Source: Chlorobiota bacterium (lineage in GTDB: Bacteria > Bacteroidota > Ignavibacteria > Ignavibacteriales > Ignavibacteriaceae). From it: a DNA stretch of 16,832 bases. The position numbers were made by a program, and so were the translations under genes. The notes beneath the pieces were generated by a model that ran no database searches, had not been told where the DNA came from, and saw nothing but the letters and a program-made list of their open reading frames with translations. The stretch covers positions 1-16,832 of the forward strand of contig RHKR01000074.1 of the NCBI GenBank assembly GCA_008363265.1, in the 5' to 3' direction. Shown here piece after piece: positions 8,280 through 16,030 of the stretch; positions within the stretch are counted from its first letter, which is position 1; the number at the start of each line of letters is the position of its first letter.

Positions 8280-9565
8280 CTTAACATATTTACTGATATC
8301 GAGTTTCTCGGTACGGAGATCTGCCTCATAAAGGTCCCGGCAATATTCCCCGATGCCGACTTCAAACCGAGCCCACCCCTGAAGTTAAGTGGAGAGCCGT
8401 AAAATCCTATACTGTCTATCTTTATCGTGGGGAACTCGAGGAATTGCTTCAGATTCAGACCCGGCATCAGTTCGTGGATGTCGAGGGGGTTAAGTGTCGA
8501 GTTGGTGATCTCCGCCGATATCCTCATCCTGTCGGCCTTCATCACGTTCAGGATGTTTCCTGCGAGTTTCAGACCGGTCTGACGCGACTTCAGTTCGAGC
8601 TCTTTGATATCCGTGTTTATGAAATTGCCTGAGGCCTCAAAGTTTAGTTCAACCGGTCCCTTGATCAGATCAAAACCCTTCACAACCGAAGTAAGATCAG
8701 CAAAATGGAAAGGCGTTGCAACCATGGTCAGAACAAAATCCGCTTTCTCAAGTGAATCCGTGGTAAAATTATCAAAAATGTTCAGCTCCCTCGTGTGGTA
8801 ATCGAGCAACACGTCACTTTTCGCTGTCTTTAACTTCAGTTCGTTGATATCGATCGAACGCCCTTCGATATCGATTCCCCCTTCCACCGAAAGTTTCGGC
8901 GTGTTTAGGAGATTGGGCTCGAGACAAAACCTGCTGAATGTGATCTGATACGAGTTTTTCGCGATATCGATCAGAATATCATTCAGTTTGATATCGATGT
9001 TTCTCACCCGCATGTCATCCATATTGAGGGATTCATAGGCAGCGGAGGTATCAGTAAAATTCCACTTTCTGAAGTTCAGCCGGCTGTTAGTGAATTCGAA
9101 TGTTCCCGCCTTTATCAGATAAGGGAATGGTTTCGAGACCGTATCCGCTTCTTTTTTCTCAGAGGGTTTCGGTAGTATCTTTACGATGTTCAATACCCCG
9201 TTCGAGTCGGTTACCAGGTCCGCGGTCATTCCGTCGATCACTATCTTGTCAACGTTGATCCTGTTTCGGAAGAATTCAAGCAACTTCGGATACACTTCGA
9301 TCCTCTTAATGGTCGCTATCTCTGTGTTCGCGGAATCAGCAACCCGGATATCGTGGACGATCAGTGAGGTTACAAGTGTCCCGTCGATGCTGCCGATGGT
9401 TACCTTCCCCCGGAAAGTGTTGTTCAGGATCGAGGTAAGTTCATCTTTTAGAATTGAACGGAAAAGTGAGGTCTGGGAAAATACGAGTAAGGCCACCACC
9501 AACGAGAGGATCACGTAGAGGGTTCCACGTGTATATTTTAAAACGTAGGCGGGCACCTTTTTCAT
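8270..9565 (-). CDS. tamB: TamB/AsmA-like protein, N-terminal fragment (truncated by frameshift)
   Basis: This 431-aa frame starts with a basic stretch and one hydrophobic anchor (~15-35, LYVILSLVVALLVF). Next comes the AsmA/TamB-type N-terminal region (FRGKVTIGSIDGTLVTSL, then DIRVAD and KLLEFFRNRINVDKIVIDG), followed by repeating beta-strand sequence. It is normal up to F412 (codon 8330-8332). The last 19 residues (from MRQISV on) are out-of-frame sequence. Re-reading one T there continues as GNIAGTFYEADLRTEKLD into the next frame and gives a 1500-aa protein, a usual TamB size. Probably one gene with a 1-base deletion, by mutation or sequencing error. It begins 4 bp after the rfaE2 stop, so it belongs to the envelope operon. 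Confidence 0.9.
   Translation of the reverse strand: MKKVPAYVLKYTRGTLYVILSLVVALLVFSQTSLFRSILKDELTSILNNTFRGKVTIGSIDGTLVTSLIVHDIRVADSANTEIATIKRIEVYPKLLEFFRNRINVDKIVIDGMTADLVTDSNGVLNIVKILPKPSEKKEADTVSKPFPYLIKAGTFEFTNSRLNFRKWNFTDTSAAYESLNMDDMRVRNIDIKLNDILIDIAKNSYQITFSRFCLEPNLLNTPKLSVEGGIDIEGRSIDINELKLKTAKSDVLLDYHTRELNIFDNFTTDSLEKADFVLTMVATPFHFADLTSVVKGFDLIKGPVELNFEASGNFINTDIKELELKSRQTGLKLAGNILNVMKADRMRISAEITNSTLNPLDIHELMPGLNLKQFLEFPTIKIDSIGFYGSPLNFRGGLGLKSASGNIAGTFMRQISVPRNSISVNMLRCR
8328..8334 (-). other. Frameshift site in tamB (apparent 1-base deletion)
   Basis: On the minus strand the local sequence is GGGACCTTTATGAGG. Frame 0 reads G-T-F-M-R and stops 19 codons later. Adding one T to the TTT run gives G-T-F-Y-E-A-D, which continues for 1088 codons to the stop at 5064. 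Homologous-looking sequence runs up to the join on both sides, so no large piece is missing. The bases do not form a canonical in-frame X-XXY-YYZ slippery heptamer. Confidence 0.85.
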
Positions 9566-9569
9566 CTAA

Positions 9570-10049
9570 CTATCCACTGTATTTCTGCAGGATAATTTCG
9601 ATGATACTTGAAGTTGAACGGTTGACGACGAACGGTATGTTGGTTGTCACTCCTCCGTTTGCTTCCACTATATCGCGGCCGACGATGTTGTCGAGCGACC
9701 AGTCGCCGCCTTTAACGAGAATATCCGGGATTATGGTTTGGATCAATTCGAATGGTGTATCCTGCTCAAAAATTGTAACATAATCCACGGCCTTAAGGTT
9801 CCAGATGGCGAATGCCCTTTCATCGTGCGGCAGAAGGGGTCTTTTATCCCCTTTCAACCTGCGGATAGAATCGTCTGAATTTAGACCGATGATCAGAACG
9901 TCACCCAATGCCTTTGCTTTGGTCAGGTAGTCGATATGACCCGCGTGGAGAAGATCGAAACATCCGTTGGTAAAAACGACTTTCTTTCCCTCCTTCTTAA
10001 GGCCGGCTCTTATTTCAGCAAGCTCATTCCAGTTCCAATTGTATTTCAT
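9570..10049 (-). CDS. rfaE2: D-glycero-beta-D-manno-heptose 1-phosphate adenylyltransferase
   Basis: This 159-aa cytidylyltransferase-like protein should transfer AMP from ATP to heptose 1-phosphate, giving ADP-heptose for the LPS core in the cytoplasm. The nucleotide-binding signature GCFDLLHAGH lies at 29-38 with HxGH at 35-38. Further family motifs are GLNSDDSIRRLKGDKRP (55-71), LVKGGDW (111-117) and a C-terminal STSSIIEIILQ. The length is normal for a stand-alone RfaE2; E. coli has this domain fused to the kinase as HldE. The start codon overlaps the rfaE1 stop by 4 bases (ATGA) with GAGG about 8 bases upstream, indicating coupled translation of the two enzymes that act in sequence. Confidence 0.96.
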   Translation of the reverse strand: MKYNWNWNELAEIRAGLKKEGKKVVFTNGCFDLLHAGHIDYLTKAKALGDVLIIGLNSDDSIRRLKGDKRPLLPHDERAFAIWNLKAVDYVTIFEQDTPFELIQTIIPDILVKGGDWSLDNIVGRDIVEANGGVTTNIPFVVNRSTSSIIEIILQKYSG

Positions 10050-11041
10050 CTCCGGCCCTCGCGGATCGTATCGAAAAGATTATCGATCTCAACCGGCACT
10101 ATCCCTACTTCCTCGCAGACGATGCCGGCCGCGTAGTTCGCGATGTAGCATGCTTCATAAATATCAGCCCCGGCACTGAGCGCGAGAGTAAGGGTTGAAA
10201 TCACTGTATCCCCCGCTCCTGATACGTCAGCTACCTTTCTCGCCTTCGTGGGCATCATCTTGGGTTCATTGTTGCGGTTGAATACCGCGATACCGTCCTC
10301 GCCGAGCGTTAGAAGTATGTTCTCGGCCTCAAGCTTTTCGAGGAGTATTTCCCCTGCTTTAAGGGCATCTTCAGTTGTTCTGATCCGAAAGCCAAGGATG
10401 TCACTCGCTTCTTTCCGGTTGGGCTTAAAAACAGTTACCCCTTTGTAAACAAAGAAGTTATGGAATTTTGGATCAACCGTTACGAGCTTATTCTTCGCAT
10501 TACACAGTTCGATTATGCGGGATATAAGGGAAGCTGTGAGGACTCCCTTGTTATAGTCCTGAAGTATCACCGCGTCGATCGAGTCAATGTTCTTTTCCAG
10601 TGCCGTGAAGAGTTCGTTCTCCACCTGATGACTGATGTCGTCCTTGTTCTCACTGTCTATCCTCACCACGTGCTGCGAACCGGCGATAACCCTGGTCTTA
10701 AGAGTGGTCGGCCTCTTCTCGTCGGCTATCAATCCGGAGTGTTCAATTTTCAGTTCATCAAGCAAACCCCTGAAAATATCCCCGGCCCGGTCGTTTCCGA
10801 TAATTCCGAGAGGGAAAGGCTCACCGGTCAGGTGAAGTATGTTGTTGGCACAGTTTGCCGCACCGCCGAATCTGTAAAACTCATTTTCCACATCGACCAC
10901 GGGAACAGGTGCTTCAGGGGATATTCTTTTCGCACCACCCATAACGTAGCCGTCGAGCATCATGTCACCAACTATGGCGATCCGCTTGCCCGCGAAAGAT
11001 GCCTTTATCTGGTCAAGTCTTTCAGAAGATATATTTATCAT
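10046..11041 (-). CDS. rfaE1: D-glycero-beta-D-manno-heptose-7-phosphate kinase
   Basis: This 331-aa PfkB/ribokinase-fold kinase should phosphorylate D-glycero-D-manno-heptose 7-phosphate at C1. The N-terminal region has IVGDMMLDGYVMGGAKRISP and the substrate/lid stretch FGGAANCANN. The C-terminal ATP and catalytic motif is DVSGAGDT, with D278 the expected catalytic base. The frame is open upstream to a possible start at 11131, but those 30 extra residues are basic, unlike the family, and would overlap the preceding gene. I chose ATG 11041, which has TTGGAA about 10 bases upstream, lies 26 bp past the propeller gene and gives the expected protein start. It is coupled to rfaE2 by an ATGA overlap. 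Confidence 0.95.
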   Translation of the reverse strand: MINISSERLDQIKASFAGKRIAIVGDMMLDGYVMGGAKRISPEAPVPVVDVENEFYRFGGAANCANNILHLTGEPFPLGIIGNDRAGDIFRGLLDELKIEHSGLIADEKRPTTLKTRVIAGSQHVVRIDSENKDDISHQVENELFTALEKNIDSIDAVILQDYNKGVLTASLISRIIELCNAKNKLVTVDPKFHNFFVYKGVTVFKPNRKEASDILGFRIRTTEDALKAGEILLEKLEAENILLTLGEDGIAVFNRNNEPKMMPTKARKVADVSGAGDTVISTLTLALSAGADIYEACYIANYAAGIVCEEVGIVPVEIDNLFDTIREGRR

Positions 11042-11067
11042 TAGAATTTTTCCAAGTCGTTGAGTAA

Positions 11068-12156
11068 TTATTTCCCTTTTGCCGCAATTCCACCCCATGT
11101 TCCGAGGGGATTGCTGAGGTCGATCCTCCAAAGCCCGTTATCGGAAGCCATCCAGACATATCTTCTGTCGAATTCCATTGAATAGAAATGGTTCGCCGGT
11201 ATCTTCAGATCGGAAGGGTTCGAAGAGATCAGTTTCGCGGAGTTCCGGTCGATTATTGAAACTCCCCGGCCGTACTCCTTCTTTATATCCCTGTCGAACT
11301 CATAAGTTCCCGCCCAGATGGTGTTACCCACCCTGACGAGAGAATAGACCCCGTCTCCGCGGAGGCCGGTGCGACTGTCTATTTTTTCCCACTTCGCCAT
11401 TCTGTTGAACCTGTAAATGCCTCCGACGTTAAAGTCAGGCATTTCAGCAGAGCGGAAATCCTGATTCCCGAACCAGATATACTCTTTGTCGAATAGTATC
11501 GAGTTTACGGAGACCCTCATCCCCTCAGAGCGGAAATTACCGTCTTTGTTGGTGATGAACTCACACTGATTAACCGAGAAATCGCCGTTGGCTTTGTCAA
11601 ATTTATAAAGCCCGCCTTCGGTTACGATCCAGACATACCTGTCTTCCTCGATAAAGAAACGCTTAACGTTGTTCGTTGAGGTTTCACTGCCGCGGGAGAG
11701 GTCGTAATCCTCATATTTCTGCCTTTTGACGTTCAGAATCGAGAGATTGATAAAACGGCCGATCCAGAGGAGTCCGGTCGATCTGTCATATTTCAATCCG
11801 CGTATCCAGTTGCCGTATTCCCCCCCCTCGGCAAATTTTCTCTTTTTCCAGGTACCCTTCTCCTTGTCGAGAATAAGCAAGCCATCACTGGTTCCCGCCC
11901 AAACGTAGTCCTCGTTCACTTCGATACAGTAGATCAGGCGGTCTTTTATCCCCTTGTCACCATCAGCCATCGAGACGAGTTCATTCGTTGCACCGTCGTA
12001 CCTGAAAATGCCGTTGCCGTCGGTAGCGAGCCAAATGTCGATTCCGTCCCTTACGAATCCGGTAACCTTGGCACCCCCGGCGATCTGGAAATATTCAGGG
12101 GTTCCGGCACTGAGAATTGAAGCCAGAAAGAGAAAAAGGAAGATTATTCTTGACAT
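11068..12156 (-). CDS. Secreted seven-repeat beta-propeller protein (two-component-regulator-propeller type repeats), function unknown
   Basis: From ATG 12156 the product is 362 aa. It begins with a signal peptide (MSRIIFLFLFLASILSAG), so it is exported. Seven repeats of the Reg_prop kind follow: IWLATDGNGIFRYD, VWAGTSDGLLILD, LWIGRFINLSILN, VWIVTEGGLYKFD, IWFGNQ...GIYRFN, IWAGTY...GVSIID and VWMASDNGLWRID. This predicts one closed propeller filling nearly the whole protein. Unlike the sensor kinases where these repeats are known, it has no Y_Y_Y domain, membrane segment after the propeller, kinase or regulator domain. The frame is open to 12210, but AGGAG at 12164-12168 and the signal peptide fix the start at 12156. 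It sits 10 bp after panB. A binding or scaffold role in the periplasm is possible, but I cannot assign one. Confidence 0.88.
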   Translation of the reverse strand: MSRIIFLFLFLASILSAGTPEYFQIAGGAKVTGFVRDGIDIWLATDGNGIFRYDGATNELVSMADGDKGIKDRLIYCIEVNEDYVWAGTSDGLLILDKEKGTWKKRKFAEGGEYGNWIRGLKYDRSTGLLWIGRFINLSILNVKRQKYEDYDLSRGSETSTNNVKRFFIEEDRYVWIVTEGGLYKFDKANGDFSVNQCEFITNKDGNFRSEGMRVSVNSILFDKEYIWFGNQDFRSAEMPDFNVGGIYRFNRMAKWEKIDSRTGLRGDGVYSLVRVGNTIWAGTYEFDRDIKKEYGRGVSIIDRNSAKLISSNPSDLKIPANHFYSMEFDRRYVWMASDNGLWRIDLSNPLGTWGGIAAKGK

Positions 12157-12163
12157 CCCGGGT

Positions 12164-12168
12164 CTCCT
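12164..12168 (-). promoter_or_regulatory. Shine-Dalgarno AGGAG that fixes the propeller gene start
   Basis: On the minus strand AGGAG overlaps the panB stop (TTAGGAGACCCGGGATG) and lies 7 bases before ATG 12156. It favours that start over the upstream in-frame ATG at 12210, which lies inside panB. Confidence 0.75.
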
Positions 12169-12982
12169 AATAGCTTTCATCGACTGAAGGGAAAGTGTTT
12201 TCCCTGACATCGTTTATATATTCCTTAAACGCACCATTAAGTACATCCGCGAGATTGGCATAGTACCTTAAAAATTTCGGGTGGAACTCCTTGTTCAGTC
12301 CCAGCATGTCGGGTGTCACTAGTATCTGACCGTCGCAGTAAGGTCCGGCCCCGATTCCTATCGTTGGTATCGACAAACTCCCGGTAACTTTTTTTGCAAG
12401 TTCTTTTGGAACCTTCTCGAGTACGACAGCGAAAGCCCCGGCTTCTTCGATGATCTTTGCGTCCTCAATTATCTCGTTGGCCTCGTCTTCATCGGTGCCA
12501 CGCTGTTTGTAGCTTCCGAATTTATGGATGCTCTGCGGTGTAAGACCAAGATGCCCCATCACCGGGATACCGTTCTCGGTGATCTTGCGGATGGTTTCGG
12601 CAACTCTTTTACCACCTTCGATCTTAACCCCTCCGGCGGGGGTCTCTTTTAAAATCCTGCCCGCGTTCCTGAAGGCTTCATCAATGCTAAGCTGGTAGGC
12701 CATGAACGGAAGATCGGTTATCAGCATTGCCTTGCTCACACCCTTGGCTACAGCCTTGGTGTGATAGATCATCTCATCCATAGTTACGGGAAGCGTGGTC
12801 TCATTTCCCTGAAATACATTTCCAAGGGAGTCGCCAACGAGTATCAGATCGATCCCCGCCTCATCAAGTAGTTTTGCAGTTATGAAGTCGTAAGCCGTAA
12901 GCGCAGCGATCTTCTTCCCCTGCTGCTTCATCAGGTTAAGGGTTTTAGTCGATACTCTCTGAAATTTACCAAAAGTGCTCAT
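12167..12982 (-). CDS. panB: 3-methyl-2-oxobutanoate hydroxymethyltransferase (ketopantoate hydroxymethyltransferase)
   Basis: This 271-aa cytoplasmic enzyme should add a hydroxymethyl group from 5,10-methylene-THF to alpha-ketoisovalerate, the first committed step of pantothenate and CoA synthesis. The TIM-barrel motifs are all present: [15 protein letters not shown] (29-43), VGDSLG with D51, TDLPFM with D90, KIEGG with E122 (expected Mg ligands/active site), [10 protein letters not shown] (142-151), VLEKVP with E189 (the expected catalytic Glu), and IPTIGIGAG. The length is typical. The start overlaps the stop of the lipoyl-transferase gene by 4 bases (ATGA). panC and panD are not in this window, so the pathway is completed elsewhere. 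Confidence 0.97.
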   Translation of the reverse strand: MSTFGKFQRVSTKTLNLMKQQGKKIAALTAYDFITAKLLDEAGIDLILVGDSLGNVFQGNETTLPVTMDEMIYHTKAVAKGVSKAMLITDLPFMAYQLSIDEAFRNAGRILKETPAGGVKIEGGKRVAETIRKITENGIPVMGHLGLTPQSIHKFGSYKQRGTDEDEANEIIEDAKIIEEAGAFAVVLEKVPKELAKKVTGSLSIPTIGIGAGPYCDGQILVTPDMLGLNKEFHPKFLRYYANLADVLNGAFKEYINDVRENTFPSVDESY

Positions 12983-13734
12983 ATTTTATTCAAGTCCGTC
13001 ATCATTTCTAAAAAACTGAAGTCCATACAGAACTTCAACTCAAACCCCTTTAATATTGCCGTTTTCAACCGGTTCAGATCAACCTCCGACCCGAGGATCG
13101 TCCGGATGTCGGCGGTACCACTCTCCAGCAGTTCGATCAAGCACTCCTTCTCTTTTTCCGGAAGAATCAGATAGTCTGCAATCCTTTTGTGAAAAGGGCC
13201 GGTGTTTATCGAACCGTGCTGAAGTATCGCCTGTCCGATCCTCCGCTGTGCGCTGCCGATAAGCTTTCTTCCGTCAATTTTCACTTCGGAGCGGGCAGGA
13301 ACTGAAAAGCAGGCCGCGCTTTGAACCGAACGGTAATGCTCCCTGAACTTAACATCCTCTCCTGAGAGCCCCGCATCCGAGAGCCTGGGATCGTAGATTC
13401 CCAGTCCCATTAGTAACGCTTCATTTATCGCGGTATATGCCTCTTTCGGTGACCGGTTGCCTGAACGGATCACGACCGAATATGTCAATTCCTCGGAATG
13501 AAAAACCGCCCTCCCGCCCGTGGGGCGCCTGACCAGGTCGAAACCATCAGCAAAAAGTTTGGCAGTGTCGATATCAGATTCCGCCTGATTCGCTCCCAGG
13601 GAGACGCAGTATGGCTCCCAGGTGTAAAATCTTAAAGTGAATGAGTCGTCAACCGATCCGGCCACCAGTTCGAGGTCACGGTCCATGTTGTACCTGCCTG
13701 TTCTCGCGCCGGAATCAAGAAAAAATGCCTGCAA
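12979..13734 (-). CDS. Lipoate/octanoate protein transferase or ligase of the BPL/LplA/LipB superfamily (LipM-like)
   Basis: This 251-aa protein should attach or transfer octanoyl or lipoyl groups to lipoyl domains. The fold signatures are [11 protein letters not shown] (69-79), ELTYSVV, AACF with Cys142, [12 protein letters not shown] with Lys157 (154-165), and LQHGSI (171-176). A cysteine at this point and GSAQ-LQHGS resemble the LipM octanoyltransferases, which use a thioester intermediate. An LplA-type ATP-dependent ligase is the alternative, because the conserved Lys is also present in that family. The start is TTG 13734, supported by AAGG six bases upstream and by the family-like N-terminus ([20 protein letters not shown]) before the first in-frame ATG at codon 17. 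It sits 26 bp after lpxA and overlaps panB. Confidence 0.88.
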   Translation of the reverse strand: MQAFFLDSGARTGRYNMDRDLELVAGSVDDSFTLRFYTWEPYCVSLGANQAESDIDTAKLFADGFDLVRRPTGGRAVFHSEELTYSVVIRSGNRSPKEAYTAINEALLMGLGIYDPRLSDAGLSGEDVKFREHYRSVQSAACFSVPARSEVKIDGRKLIGSAQRRIGQAILQHGSINTGPFHKRIADYLILPEKEKECLIELLESGTADIRTILGSEVDLNRLKTAILKGFELKFCMDFSFLEMMTDLNKI

Positions 13735-13740
13735 TTATAA

Positions 13741-13744
13741 CCTT
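13741..13744 (-). promoter_or_regulatory. Shine-Dalgarno AAGG for a TTG start
   Basis: On the minus strand TTTTAAGG ends six bases before TTG 13734. It supports the TTG start of the LipM-like gene over the ATG at codon 17. Confidence 0.5.
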
Positions 13745-13760
13745 AAAACTACCACCGGAG

Positions 13761-14534
13761 CTACCTGATGAGCCCGCGTGTGCTTTTTGAAATAAAGTCC
13801 AGAATTTCACCGGCATATTTGTCACCCGCGAAACGCTGATTGATCTGTTCCTTTGCCTGCGTGAGGTTCAGATGCGACTGATAGATCAGTTCATATATTT
13901 TCTTGATCCTCATGATCTCATCGTTGCTGAATCCCCTTCTTCTCAGTCCGATAAGGTTTAGTCCTTCGTACTTTAGGGGTTCGTGTCCGGCCAGAATATA
14001 AGGCGGAACGTCCTGAACGACGCGGAAACCGCCGCCGATCATGCAATGTTTCCCGACTTTGCAGAACTGGTGGACCGGTGTCATGCCGCCGATTATCGTG
14101 TAATCCTCTATCGTTGCGTGTCCGCCGATCTGAACTCCGTTTGCAAGTATAACGTTGTTCCCCACACGGCAGTCGTGAGCCACATGGGAATAGGCCATCA
14201 ACAGACAGTTCTCACCGATCGAGGTTAGCCTCGTCTCCACCGTTCCCCTGTGAAGGGTTACGAATTCGTGGATCGTGGTGCCATCGCCTACGGTGCAGTG
14301 GGATTCCTCACCCGCGTATTTCAGATCCTGGGGAACGTGTGAAATGGAGGCGGATTGATAGATTGTTACATTCGAACCGATCCTTGCACCATCGTAGATA
14401 CAGACGTGCGGACCGATCCTTGAATTGTCTCCGATCTCCACATCAGCGGCGATCACAGCATACGGCCCGATCGTTATCCCGTCACCAAGCCTGGCTTTGG
14501 GATCAATTACCGCGGTAGAATGTATATCATTCAT
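13761..14534 (-). CDS. lpxA: UDP-N-acetylglucosamine O-acyltransferase (lipid A, first step)
   Basis: This 257-aa enzyme should transfer a 3-hydroxyacyl chain from ACP to the 3-OH of UDP-GlcNAc in the cytoplasm. The first half is left-handed beta-helix hexapeptide repeats (IGPYAV, IGDNSRIG, IGSNVTIY). SHVAHDC contains H120, equal to the catalytic H125 of E. coli. H139 and H155 match E. coli H144 and H160 by a constant offset, and G168 matches the G173 chain-length ruler. On known family behaviour this favours a long (about C14) hydroxyacyl chain, but that is inference. The protein ends in the family tail STRGLIR. The start overlaps the lpxC-fabZ stop by 8 bases, with AGGG upstream. Confidence 0.97.
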   Translation of the reverse strand: MNDIHSTAVIDPKARLGDGITIGPYAVIAADVEIGDNSRIGPHVCIYDGARIGSNVTIYQSASISHVPQDLKYAGEESHCTVGDGTTIHEFVTLHRGTVETRLTSIGENCLLMAYSHVAHDCRVGNNVILANGVQIGGHATIEDYTIIGGMTPVHQFCKVGKHCMIGGGFRVVQDVPPYILAGHEPLKYEGLNLIGLRRRGFSNDEIMRIKKIYELIYQSHLNLTQAKEQINQRFAGDKYAGEILDFISKSTRGLIR

Positions 14535-15933
14535 GATTTACCCTGTCAACTATCGCGGCGGTGAAGTCGGCCTCTGCCACAAGGGCCCCGTCTACAAATA
14601 TCTCGCCACGCATGATCACAAATTTCTTTCTCATATCCTTCATTTCCACCTCGATTCGAAGAACATCCCCGGGTATTACCGGTCTTCTGAACTTTGCATT
14701 GTTTATCTGCATGAAATAAGCATTTTTCTCTTCCGGATTGGCGAATGAGTTAAGCATTAGCAAACCGCCTGTCTGCGCCATCGATTCGATCAGCAGAACT
14801 CCCGGCATTATCGGATTTCCCGGAAAGTGTCCGTTGAAGAACGGCTCATTTATCGAGACACACTTCTGTCCCACGATCTTCTTATCCATTTCCATATGAA
14901 TGATACGGTCGACAAGGAGGAAAGGATAACGGTGAGGAAGTATTTTGGTGATCGCGTTGATATCAAATACCACACCTTCCTTTGAAGCGTGCTGATATTT
15001 TTTTACAAGTTTCTTCTGCTGATACATTTTCCTGATCATTCTGGCGAACTCAACATTTGCCTTGTGACCCGGTCTCGCGGCAAGTATCTGCGCCTTGATC
15101 GGCACGCCTATCAGGGCAAGATCACCGATGAGGTCAAGCAGTTTATGCCGCACCGGTTCATTCCTAAACCTGAACTGTTTGTTGTTAAGGATTCCGGTTT
15201 CTCCAAGAACAAACTTCTCCTCGATCCCAAGCTTGTCACCAAGCTCTTCAAGTTCGTTCTCTTCAAGTCCCTTGTCGACGATCACAACCGCGTTCTCAAG
15301 GTCGCCGCCTTTTATCAGTCCCTGATTCGCAAGCATCTCAACTTCACTAAGGAAGCAGAAAGTACGGGCGGGAGCGAAATCCTTCACAAATTCTTTCTCC
15401 AGATCAAAAAGACCTGAATGCTGACTCCCCAGCGCGGGGTTCTGATAGTCGACCATTACAGTTATCCTGTAGTCATCAAGCGGGAGGGCCACAATGTCGA
15501 CACCCCTTTCCTCCTCATGGTACATCACAGTCTGATCTATGATGAGGTAATCCTTCGGAGCGTCCTGCTCGACAAATCCGGCAGAGACAAGTCTCTCAAC
15601 ATATGGTAAAGAGCTTCCGTCGCCGATAGGAGGCTCGATCCCTTCAAGCTCTATCCTGAGGTTGTCGATCTGCAATCCATAGACAGCTGCAAGCACGTGT
15701 TCAACCGTGTGAACTTTCGCCTCACCGATCCCGAGGGTTGTACCGCGTGAAATATCTATAACATGGTCGACCACTGCAGGAATTTCAGGATTGCCGCCAA
15801 GATCAGTCCGGATGAACCTTATGCCGTAATTCTCGGGAGCAGGTTTAAAAGTCATTCTGCATTCATGTCCGGTGTGGATACCCACACCACTCATCGACAC
15901 CTCTTTACCAATTGTACGCTGTTTTATTAACAT
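14527..15933 (-). CDS. lpxC-fabZ: Bifunctional UDP-3-O-acyl-GlcNAc deacetylase / 3-hydroxyacyl-ACP dehydratase
   Basis: This 468-aa protein joins two enzymes. Residues 1-~310 are LpxC, the zinc deacetylase that commits lipid A synthesis: GVGIHTG (16-22), TVEHVLAA with zinc ligand H79, RHKLLDLIGD with H263 and D267, and GHKANV with H290, the catalytic His. Residues ~320-468 are FabZ, which dehydrates 3-hydroxyacyl-ACP: ILPHRYPFLLVDR (331-343), FFNGHFPGNPIMPG with H369, and LLIESMAQ with E383. Joining them puts the competing uses of hydroxyacyl-ACP (phospholipid versus lipid A) in one polypeptide. The fusion is known from Bacteroidota and relatives. It is the first gene of the long operon, with SD AAAGGA close to the ATG. 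Confidence 0.98.
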   Translation of the reverse strand: MLIKQRTIGKEVSMSGVGIHTGHECRMTFKPAPENYGIRFIRTDLGGNPEIPAVVDHVIDISRGTTLGIGEAKVHTVEHVLAAVYGLQIDNLRIELEGIEPPIGDGSSLPYVERLVSAGFVEQDAPKDYLIIDQTVMYHEEERGVDIVALPLDDYRITVMVDYQNPALGSQHSGLFDLEKEFVKDFAPARTFCFLSEVEMLANQGLIKGGDLENAVVIVDKGLEENELEELGDKLGIEEKFVLGETGILNNKQFRFRNEPVRHKLLDLIGDLALIGVPIKAQILAARPGHKANVEFARMIRKMYQQKKLVKKYQHASKEGVVFDINAITKILPHRYPFLLVDRIIHMEMDKKIVGQKCVSINEPFFNGHFPGNPIMPGVLLIESMAQTGGLLMLNSFANPEEKNAYFMQINNAKFRRPVIPGDVLRIEVEMKDMRKKFVIMRGEIFVDGALVAEADFTAAIVDRVNHE

Positions 15934-15962
15934 TTGGTCCTTTTAAATGGATTTATGGCAAT

Positions 15963-15975
15963 TTGTGAAAGTATA
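15963..15975 (-). promoter_or_regulatory. Candidate promoter of the lpxC-fabZ operon
   Basis: In the AT-rich stretch before lpxC-fabZ, the minus strand has TATACT (15970-15975), a good -10-like hexamer. It would place the transcript start near 15963 and leave a leader of about 30 bases. The region about 16-17 bases upstream (TGTAAA/ATGTAA) is a poor -35, and the Bacteroidota TAnnTTTG box is not matched exactly. It is the only gene-free gap before the operon, so a promoter is expected here; the exact site is tentative. Confidence 0.35.
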
Positions 15976-16030
15976 AAAATCAAACCTAAAATTTACATAA
16001 AAATAATGATATGAGTACGCAGCGGTGCTG

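Noticed and set aside
8328..8340. Programmed -1 frameshift making two TamB products
   Set aside because: No canonical in-frame slippery heptamer is present and I see no obvious downstream stem-loop. A simple base loss explains it better, though I cannot exclude recoding.
10460..11044. Open frame of 194 codons on the plus strand
   Set aside because: It lies opposite rfaE1, a clear kinase gene, and its translation has no recognisable domain. It is a shadow of the real gene.
11042..11131. Longer rfaE1 starting at 11131
   Set aside because: The extra 30 residues overlap the end of the propeller gene and do not resemble the kinase N-terminus.
12157..12210. Longer propeller gene starting at 12210
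   Set aside because: It would put 18 residues ahead of the signal peptide and overlap panB; AGGAG points to ATG 12156.
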